Source: Siphonodentalium dalli
Taxonomy: Eukaryota; Mollusca; Scaphopoda; Gadilida; Siphonodentaliidae
NCBI GenBank assembly: GCA_032622095.1
Contig: CP136064.1
Coordinates: 140,263,954-140,327,953 of the forward strand
Length of the DNA: 64,000 nucleotides
Direction: 5' to 3'
This document shows, one piece after another, positions 57,262-64,000 of the stretch. Each line of letters opens with the position of its first letter. The first letter of the stretch is position 1. Both the position numbers and the translations under genes were made by a program. The notes below the pieces were generated by a model. The model saw only the letters and a program-made list of their open reading frames with translations, was not told the origin of the DNA and searched no databases.

Positions 57262-60200
57262 TCATGAATTATTACTATCATCACTGCATGTCGGTAATAT
57301 TTGAGATTGCGTGGTATAAGCTTTCCACAAACAATACGTACTGCATACTACAAAGTCTGTGAATAAGTCAGCTTCATCAATTAAATCAAATAACTCCGGT
57401 GGACGTGCAGTGAGAAATACATTCAATTGTACATCTGGGCAAAGGCTGTCTAGTTTGAGAATACATTGAATATTGAACTGGTTCATTAACTCATACCATA
57501 TGTCGTTTCGATATTCCGCAATGGCGGGGCAGTTAATGATGACGTGTTGAGGGAGATCATCGTAAGCAACACCACATTTGTTGCAAGTTACAAACACGGA
57601 CTCAGTACAAGCCATGATACCGGCCACAGTCAGGTATGCCATTTTGTGTCTAGGGAACTTTCGACAGCAACGCCACAAATGGGAGACTGATAACTGTGGG
57701 TGTATAACATGAAAGCGACTGAGTGATTTGTCACCGATCACCGCGCTTTTCCATCCGTGTTCTGAATATTCAGATATTGCCTTGCGCACTATACTTTTCC
57801 ATGACGACTTTGTTGGGAATTCACTTTCAGAAACATAATTTGTAAAATACGACATCAACTGGTGGTTACCCAGAATATTTGCAATATCGGAAATGAAGGA
57901 TTTTCCCGAAACCCCATCTATGAAGAACGAGTGCAGCCTTAATAAGAAAACCGATTTGGCTGCCTTCTCAGTTGTGAGGGCGCATAGACTTCCGAAGAAG
58001 AGAAGCTTCTTTTTTTCAATAAAACTGTGAATATTTCCTATTCCCAGCAACCCTTCTACAATGTTGGTCCGTGTTTTGGAATGCAAACCTTGGATCTTTT
58101 TAAGGCAAAATCGGTGAGTTCTTTCCAGGGATAATACATCTGAATCGGTCAAGCCACATAGCAGTTCGCATCCAAAGAGACCTTTTGGCAATATTATAGA
58201 TGTATAGATTGTCCTACTGCTGACTGGTGTTATACCTCCAGCATACATACCGATGTTGGACATAGCAAAATAGCTTGACCTAAGCTTCTGTTTTATTTCG
58301 TCAATGAATTCACCGTTTTGATTATGCTTATGTATAGGGACACCTAAGTGTGTAAGACTTTCAACTTCAGATACCTGTTTCCCGCACAGAGTCCATGCCC
58401 TGTTAGTACTCGTCTTATTGTGCTCATTTTTACTTTCATTAAAGACAATAACAACTGACTTTTGTTCATTATATCGATACCTCCATTTTCGACTGTAATT
58501 GGTGCATATAGTCAGTAGCTGCTGAAGACCTTTTTCCGAAACAGAGAGAAGTGTCATGTCATCAGCTTGTGTTGGGCATGAACAGTTTACAGAATACATA
58601 TTCAGCCCTGCTCCCGAGTTTGCCAGTTCTACCAAAAGTTGGTCAACAAAGAGCATGTAAAAAAGAGGTGAAATAACGCCTCCTTGTTTTGTTCCTTGCT
58701 CTATTTGAAATTGCCTGGACTGGCAATCTCCGTATTTTACGAAACAAGAGGTACCTTTAAGCATCTGATGAAACAGTAGCCATGATTTTCCACCAAAGCC
58801 AAGCATGTGCAGCTTATATAGCAAACCGTCAATCCAGACGGTGTCAAATGCCTTATGGACATCAAGGAAACATGTGAATAATATACTGTTGTTTTCTAAT
58901 GCAAATGCTTTAGATTCGTGTATGATAAATGAGTCCATAAGACAGTTGACACCCTTCTGAAAACCGTGTTGCAGTTTGTGTACTTTTACCATATTGGGTA
59001 CGTGAGAATTGAGTCTTGATAAGATAACTTTCTCAAGCAGTTTGTAAATGGCAGGGAGCAGGGTTATCGCGCGATAGCTGTCAAACAACTTTCGGGGTTT
59101 GTTGCCTCCTTTATATAGAGGAACTATTACCCCAATCTTAGCATGTTCTGGTATATAGGAGAATTGCATGATACCAGTCAATAGTGCAGCTAGGCATTTG
59201 ATCAGTGCTGTACCACCAAGGACCAAGTTTTCATTGTATACATTATCCCAACCCGCGGCTTTGTTTAAGTTGAGAGTTTTCAATGCAATCTCTATCTCAT
59301 CTTGGTGTACGGCTTCTGTGACATATTTAGAGTTACTCCCCATTTCACATACTCTGTCGTTGGCGAGGAAATCGACAGTGTCGTTTACGAATTGAAAGTG
59401 ACTGTGATCAAAGCTATCGTGTGCCAGAGGTTTGTAAAGTGACTCGAAGTAGTCGGCCCATCCCTTTGAAATGTCTGAGGAATTTCGCAGGGTAGATCCG
59501 TTGTATTCAAACATCTTATTTGGTCTATTTTCATGGTTGCGCCGAGATTTCATTATTTTAAAGAACGATCCTTGATCTACTTCGGCGGCTCTGTCTAATT
59601 TAGTATTGCGTTCGCTTAGAAATTGATTGCAGCATTGTCTAAATTCACGTCTGAAAGTGCATTTTGTAGTTTTATATTCTGCATACAATGTGTTGTTCGT
59701 TTCTCGTGGTTTACCAGCATTGATCCAATTCCGTCTGTGTATTCTCATCATAGAATGTAAGTCCTTCAATCGGCAGTTCCAAAAGGGCTTAAGGTAGCTT
59801 TTGAACGTTTTTTGTGGAATCGTTTCACTGGATGCTCTCTGGATAGCGGAGATTATAGAATTATAAAGAGCGTCTACTTCATCTCGGTTGTTGATGTTGT
59901 TGTTTTGCGGTAGAAATGATTCAAGACTGCGTTTATATATAGTAGTTGAATTTGGTGAGGATTTAAATTTCTTCCAGTTATAAAATTGGGTCGAGCTACC
60001 TGTCTGCCGTTCGGAACTGCTATATTGAATATCGCATTTAAATAAACATACAATGGGCCTATGATTTGACACATCAGTAGCATCGTCATTAATTATTTCA
60101 GCATACACAAGAGTCATATTCATGTCGCTTTGCGAAGAAAAAACATAATCAATAGAAGTTCCCTCGCCACCAGAGGTAGGAATACATGTAGCTTGTCTAC

Positions 60201-60789
60201 CAACACAAAGACGACTGTCATTGACTGGTGTAAATTGTTTTGGTTCAAGCAGTTTACGGAGTGAGTTGTCTCTCGGGCGTGATTTCGAAAGTGAGCAGTT
60301 AAAGTCGCCCATGATAATAACATGGCCTAGGGGAAAATATGTATCTATTATGTCACCAAGCGATTGCAAATATTGTAAATGAAATTCGTCGGTGTAGTTG
60401 GTTGACGGTAGATAAACTTGGAATATATAAAGATAGTCTGCATCTGGTAATTCTACTTGGATACCGCAAATTCTATCGTCATCAATTTGTATGGTCGAGA
60501 CGTATGGATCCAGTACTTCCTTCCAAATAAGCGCTACACCGCCTTTATGTCTCCCCCGCTGATGGGGCAGCCTTTGTGAGAAATCGCATACAATATGGCA
60601 TTTGTAATTGGCTAGCATAGGTTCGAGAATATGCGAATTGTGTTCATGAAGCCAATGTTCACTGATACCACATATATCTATGTTTCTCTCGTGGATCATG
60701 TTATTTAAATATGCACCAGATAAGGAATCGGATGATGCTGCAATGCCTGTACAATTCCAAGTGGCGAGAGATACCTGAGCATGCGTCAT
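57262..60789 (-). CDS. LINE-B ORF2: APE endonuclease-reverse transcriptase
   Basis: About 1175 residues from the first ATG (MTHAQVSLATWNCTG). The endonuclease spans about residues 7-251 with TWNCTG, SEHW, VYLPSTNY, MGDFN, SIDYVF and SNHRP. RT spans about 545-830 with FLDVHKAFDTVW (Asp about 643), QGTKQGGVISPL, QADD (about 741-744) and THLGV. A C-terminal C-x2-C-x9-H-x4-C motif reads CNKCGVAYDDLPQHVIINC. HADD in LINE-A and QADD here show that the usual Tyr of YADD is replaced in both. The start lies about 95 bp after the ORF1 stop, in another frame. Confidence 0.93.
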   Translation of the reverse strand: MTHAQVSLATWNCTGIAASSDSLSGAYLNNMIHERNIDICGISEHWLHEHNSHILEPMLANYKCHIVCDFSQRLPHQRGRHKGGVALIWKEVLDPYVSTIQIDDDRICGIQVELPDADYLYIFQVYLPSTNYTDEFHLQYLQSLGDIIDTYFPLGHVIIMGDFNCSLSKSRPRDNSLRKLLEPKQFTPVNDSRLCVGRQATCIPTSGGEGTSIDYVFSSQSDMNMTLVYAEIINDDATDVSNHRPIVCLFKCDIQYSSSERQTGSSTQFYNWKKFKSSPNSTTIYKRSLESFLPQNNNINNRDEVDALYNSIISAIQRASSETIPQKTFKSYLKPFWNCRLKDLHSMMRIHRRNWINAGKPRETNNTLYAEYKTTKCTFRREFRQCCNQFLSERNTKLDRAAEVDQGSFFKIMKSRRNHENRPNKMFEYNGSTLRNSSDISKGWADYFESLYKPLAHDSFDHSHFQFVNDTVDFLANDRVCEMGSNSKYVTEAVHQDEIEIALKTLNLNKAAGWDNVYNENLVLGGTALIKCLAALLTGIMQFSYIPEHAKIGVIVPLYKGGNKPRKLFDSYRAITLLPAIYKLLEKVILSRLNSHVPNMVKVHKLQHGFQKGVNCLMDSFIIHESKAFALENNSILFTCFLDVHKAFDTVWIDGLLYKLHMLGFGGKSWLLFHQMLKGTSCFVKYGDCQSRQFQIEQGTKQGGVISPLFYMLFVDQLLVELANSGAGLNMYSVNCSCPTQADDMTLLSVSEKGLQQLLTICTNYSRKWRYRYNEQKSVVIVFNESKNEHNKTSTNRAWTLCGKQVSEVESLTHLGVPIHKHNQNGEFIDEIKQKLRSSYFAMSNIGMYAGGITPVSSRTIYTSIILPKGLFGCELLCGLTDSDVLSLERTHRFCLKKIQGLHSKTRTNIVEGLLGIGNIHSFIEKKKLLFFGSLCALTTEKAAKSVFLLRLHSFFIDGVSGKSFISDIANILGNHQLMSYFTNYVSESEFPTKSSWKSIVRKAISEYSEHGWKSAVIGDKSLSRFHVIHPQLSVSHLWRCCRKFPRHKMAYLTVAGIMACTESVFVTCNKCGVAYDDLPQHVIINCPAIAEYRNDIWYELMNQFNIQCILKLDSLCPDVQLNVFLTARPPELFDLIDEADLFTDFVVCSTYCLWKAYTTQSQILPTCSDDSNNS

Positions 60790-60884
60790 TTTTGATATAG
60801 TATACAACAGCTTATAATTATGTATAGTCTCAAGACAACAACAACAAAATTATATATATTATAGCATAAATATGCACAAATATA

Positions 60885-62912
60885 TCAGTTACCGCTGTAA
60901 TGATTCTGTCTCTGGTCAAAGTCGGATTCTGAAAGCCATAAGCGGCAGTACACATTGCGTGGCCAGAAGTTCTTTTCAGTCGCTGTGTTAATGTCATCCT
61001 CGTGAATATTTATTCGTGCAGATAGAGTATGCTCCCTTTGGCTACGCATCATTCGCACTATAGAGAATCGAACTCCAGCATCTGTCAGAAAATCCTTTAT
61101 AGATTCACATGAAACAGTATCGACGAGATTACTCACGAACAAACGAATAGTGTTTATAGGTGTACCCCGTCTTCGTCGTGGCGTTTCGGTATCTACCGTA
61201 GTGTAACTCGGAGGGGTCTGTGATCTCCTGTGGTGTTGATTCGTGTGCCGACTTTCATAGCGTTCGTCGTTGATCTGATTTCGTTTAATTTGTTTCGAAT
61301 CTACTTGTGTATCATTTTGTTTTAGTTTTGATGCTGATTGGTGTAGTATTGGTTCATGATCGACATTATCGGTGCGTTTTTGTCGCTCTGAAGTGTATGA
61401 TTCGTTCATGTCATTAACAGGAATAGAGTTATATGAACTGTTTGAGCTTTTTGGAGTGCTGGAGCACTGGCTGGACGAGAAGGTGTGGGAGTTGGTATCA
61501 GGTTGCTTCTGATGAAGCAGTCTCTGTTGAGCGTACATGTGATTGAATGCGACACCAATTCCATTTAAAGTGTTGTTGGCAAAGTCTTTGAACAGGGAAG
61601 CAAATTCCTTTGAGAATTTATTGAGTTTTTCGTCCATTTTGTTCATACACTTTGACTCGAGGTCATCGCCAGTTAAGTTGATTTCCGTTACATTATTTTC
61701 CGACACATATGTAGTGGGTTTGTTTGAGCTGTCTTCAGATGATGGTTTCTGTTCATCGTGTGATTCATTTGAATTTTCATCTGGGTTCGTGGTCGGTGTA
61801 TCTACCTCCTTTGGGGTGTGTTTCACATAAGTTTTTGATCCTTTGTTTTGTTTCTGTTTTCCTTTTCCCTTAATCGTTCCAATATATCCTGTGTTTGAAT
61901 TAACCGTTTTTGTGAGTGTGTGGATTTCGTCTTGCATCGTCACGTGGTCAGTTTTAATACATCGTATGTCACTTCTTAGTTTGGAGACACCAGAGCAACG
62001 TTCGTCAGCAGTGCGCTCAATGTCAAGTTCATTTGCCTCTAACTTTTCCTCAATGTCGTCAATCCGTTCCGACAACTGATTTATCAGTTTATCATTTGAG
62101 TTCATTTTCTCAATCAGTTTGGTCATCGTTTGGGCCAGTTTATCTGAGTATTCTCTGTTTTGTTCCTTCATTTCGGACACTGTCTTGTATAGGTCAGAAA
62201 GGCTGTGAATTGGTTCGAACACGTTCGAATTATCTATATTTTCGGACACATTCTTTGTTGAATCAGCATATGTAGGTATTTCATCTGATGGCGAATTTTC
62301 AATGACGACTTTAGGTGCTGTTAGTATATCTGCTATGTGTTCAGCTTTTTCATCCAGAATGCACAGCATCATATAATAAATATCATGCGAGTATTTAACA
62401 GCCAGCACTGTTTCTCTGTCTGGTATTTCGCGGTTGACTCTACGCTGTTTGAGTGCACAGTTGACATTTATGTCCAAAATTCCAGATCTCGCATGTTTGA
62501 GTAACTCATCGAATAGAGAGGCACGCATTCCCTTCAGGGTTGTTGAACGACTGTTTGTTGAATTTAACAGCATGTCAATGAAAGTACCTTTTGGTGTATT
62601 CCTAAGATATTGTAGGATCCATGAGAGGTATGTTGTGAAATCGACTGACAGAGGGCCAGTTTCTGCTAGTTTGACAAATGAAGTAGATAGGTCTATGGGG
62701 TCTCTTAGATTGAGTGACGCCATTTCATTAAGTTTTTCCATTGCTTCCTCATAGTTTGTATCACGTGTACAGGGAGGCGATTGGTTTTCAGAGTACTGCA
62801 TCGGGTTGTCATGTACGTGTGCCGGTACGATATCACCAACTCCTATCGCGGGAGAGTCCGCTCCATTGAGAATCATGTCTGTTTCGGTGAGGATACCGTC
62901 CATATTTCTCAT
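60885..62912 (-). CDS. LINE-B ORF1 RNA-binding protein
   Basis: 675 residues from an ATG. N-terminal region about 60-200; coiled coil about 235-345 (LIEKMNSNDKLINQLSERID); a long polar linker rich in Ser, Asn and basic runs (KGKGKQKQNKG at about 348-358, RRRRG at about 579-583); an RRM-like C-terminus about 586-660 with IRLFVSNL and SARINI, ending WPRNVYCRLW. It shares with LINE-A ORF1 the coiled-coil motif SG-x-x-x-L-(K/R)-S-(E/D)-I. It is 149 residues longer than LINE-A ORF1, mostly in the linker. Confidence 0.87.
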   Translation of the reverse strand: MRNMDGILTETDMILNGADSPAIGVGDIVPAHVHDNPMQYSENQSPPCTRDTNYEEAMEKLNEMASLNLRDPIDLSTSFVKLAETGPLSVDFTTYLSWILQYLRNTPKGTFIDMLLNSTNSRSTTLKGMRASLFDELLKHARSGILDINVNCALKQRRVNREIPDRETVLAVKYSHDIYYMMLCILDEKAEHIADILTAPKVVIENSPSDEIPTYADSTKNVSENIDNSNVFEPIHSLSDLYKTVSEMKEQNREYSDKLAQTMTKLIEKMNSNDKLINQLSERIDDIEEKLEANELDIERTADERCSGVSKLRSDIRCIKTDHVTMQDEIHTLTKTVNSNTGYIGTIKGKGKQKQNKGSKTYVKHTPKEVDTPTTNPDENSNESHDEQKPSSEDSSNKPTTYVSENNVTEINLTGDDLESKCMNKMDEKLNKFSKEFASLFKDFANNTLNGIGVAFNHMYAQQRLLHQKQPDTNSHTFSSSQCSSTPKSSNSSYNSIPVNDMNESYTSERQKRTDNVDHEPILHQSASKLKQNDTQVDSKQIKRNQINDERYESRHTNQHHRRSQTPPSYTTVDTETPRRRRGTPINTIRLFVSNLVDTVSCESIKDFLTDAGVRFSIVRMMRSQREHTLSARINIHEDDINTATEKNFWPRNVYCRLWLSESDFDQRQNHYSGN

Positions 62913-63360
62913 TTGGCGATATAGATCTGCACACTATTAGATTATGGTAGGTTGTGACTTAATTGAAGATCAGAGCGCATAGCGCTAATGAGTTGCACTG
63001 CACTGGTGGTGTTTATTTACTGTTTATTCAACCATGAAATTTTCCCACGGTCAGGAGTCCGCTACTACGCGTAGTATTGGTGAGTAAAGTTCACAATCGA
63101 CTGCGGACAAGAATGAAAACATGGCGATTACAAAACAATGAGAGTCCCTTGGTTATGAAAATGTGGCGAATGTTCAATGCAAAAACACGTACGTTGTTGG
63201 ATACGATCGTTCCATCGCAGGACATGGTCGCGATCCCAAGAACCTCCGCTGGAGTTCTGTTAAACAGGATAGTCGATGTCTAGCTGATATTTAGAGAAAA
63301 ACTGGATAATATGAGCACAAAAATATATCCCTACTTGTAAACAATATAACCGGAAGCAGA
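62913..63360 (-). promoter_or_regulatory. LINE-B 5' UTR / internal promoter region
   Basis: Contains the block conserved with LINE-A (63034-63135), a YY1-like AACATGGCGA (63119-63128) and an ETS-like ACCGGAAGC at 63349-63357. The edges are estimates. Confidence 0.55.
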
Positions 63361-63522
63361 AAAAAATATGTTCGTTTACTGATCCTGGTCTATTCGTTTA
63401 CAGAACCACGTCGTACGGAGTGTAATCCGTAATCTGAATCCAGATTCTCCCACAAAATAATGACTCTGTTTCAATAGATTCCGCATGGGCATCACGGAGT
63501 AAATGTTAGCCCGAAATTAATT

Positions 63523-63789
63523 TTACTTTTCTTTGTTATTATCTTGTGGTGTTGCTTTAAAAGCGACCGATAATTTTGTGAAATCATTTCGTTCATCATC
63601 AGTTAAAGAACGATAACAAGTGGATGGTTTATCGGTGAGAAGTATTGGAAATAATTGAGCTCTCTTCTAACTTGGTAATTGGAACAGGTTACATACATCT
63701 TCAATTTTTCTGTGCAATTCAATGGCTTTACCGGAGGATCCATCAAATTTGTCTAAGGTATCCAAGTTTGGAAGCCCCGAGTAGTCCAT
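63523..63789 (-). pseudogene. LTR-retrotransposon Gag-like fragment with premature stop
   Basis: From ATG 63789 the frame reads MDYSGLPNLDTLDKFDGSS and shortly after KAIELHRKIEDVCNLF. It hits TAG at codon 41, then resumes in the same frame with LPILLTDK-like residues (FPILLTDKPSTCYRSL, TDDERNDFTKLSVAFK) to a TAA. The FDGS start, the L-P/L-L-x-x-K-x-x-x-x-Y-x-x-L step and the following helix are the pattern of Ty3/Gypsy-type Gag cores. No LTR, nucleocapsid knuckle or pol follows within the window. It is a dead fragment. The family assignment is by pattern only. Confidence 0.5.
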
Positions 63790-63848
63790 TTTGATAGGGT
63801 ATTGTAAATCAGAATATATTGAAAATCCCGATCAGGTGTTGTAGATAA

Positions 63849-64000
63849 GATAAGATAAGTTTATTGACAATTACACACACACGGGGACGATGTCACAACA
63901 TAAATAACAATATATATATATATGATACAATAAGTATACACAATTGTAATCAGAATTAAAATGGAAAAAAAAAAATCATTCCAATGTTGATATATGTAGT
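63849..64000 (-). mobile_element. 3' end of another non-LTR element, cut by window edge
   Basis: On the minus strand the sequence ends AATAAACTTATCTTATCTTA, a short tandem ATCTT tail typical of CR1/L2-group 3' ends. The body would continue beyond 64000. Also present is a (TA)n tract near 63910. Confidence 0.45.

Larger units (their letters stand above)
56478..63360 (-). mobile_element. LINE-B: near full-length two-ORF non-LTR retrotransposon
   Basis: Same organisation as LINE-A, but sequences are diverged in both ORFs. The 3' end near 56478-56515 has the CTCCAATTTCGGAG stem and a TA-rich tail. The 5' end is near the ETS-like motif at 63349. Both ORFs are intact. The insertion abuts the P3 right arm. 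No target duplication was identified. Confidence 0.88.

Overview
The window looks like AT-rich, repeat-dominated intergenic DNA from an invertebrate metazoan, quite possibly a marine lophotrochozoan. This rests on non-LTR retrotransposons of CR1/Jockey-superclade type, a Crypton-type tyrosine recombinase, a THAP domain, a stand-alone P2RX7_C domain, spliced exons and many short non-autonomous DNA transposons. I see no conclusive species marker. Almost every kilobase belongs to a mobile element, a large inverted repeat or a minisatellite.

Layout. 1-905: inverted minisatellite entering from the left. 1621-2797: 1.16 kb foldback element with perfect 10-bp flanking duplications. 3143-4112: decayed Crypton-like tyrosine recombinase. 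4590-7905: 3.3 kb palindrome (P1). 7600-8562: tandem ~175-bp units. 8563-20275: second palindrome (P2) with a minisatellite core that reverses orientation near 17235. P2's left arm was later hit by a 474-bp TTAA element and by a nearly complete two-ORF LINE (LINE-A). 20325-22702: short tandem repeats and a non-autonomous hAT with 8-bp target duplications. 23709-23954: THAP-domain ORF. 24555-30243: several MITE families. 29591-30005: terminal exon of a P2RX7_C-domain gene (minus strand).

31176-53059 is a tandem duplication of a ~10.94 kb unit, almost identical between copies. Each copy carries a TTAA element with nested cruciforms, a 1.56 kb TTAA element, a GGGACGG-rich palindrome arm (P3) and two minus-strand exons of a TRPT1/KptA-like RNA 2'-phosphotransferase with matching splice sites and phase. 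The right arm of P3 continues to 56420 and contains a 375-bp higher-order repeat. 56478-63360 is a second two-ORF LINE (LINE-B). The window ends with a broken LTR-retrotransposon Gag-like ORF and the 3' end of another non-LTR element.

The most unusual signal is a paired ATGGC motif with an exact 12-bp offset (resembling two YY1-type sites). It recurs in P1, P2 and the tandem units between them. Together with the minisatellite-cored palindromes, this suggests a family of large foldback elements I do not recognise. Host genes seen here are fragments: one TRPT1-like C-terminal half (twice), one P2RX7_C exon, one THAP ORF and one candidate first exon. All coordinates of repeat edges are by eye and good to roughly 5-30 bp unless a duplication is stated.
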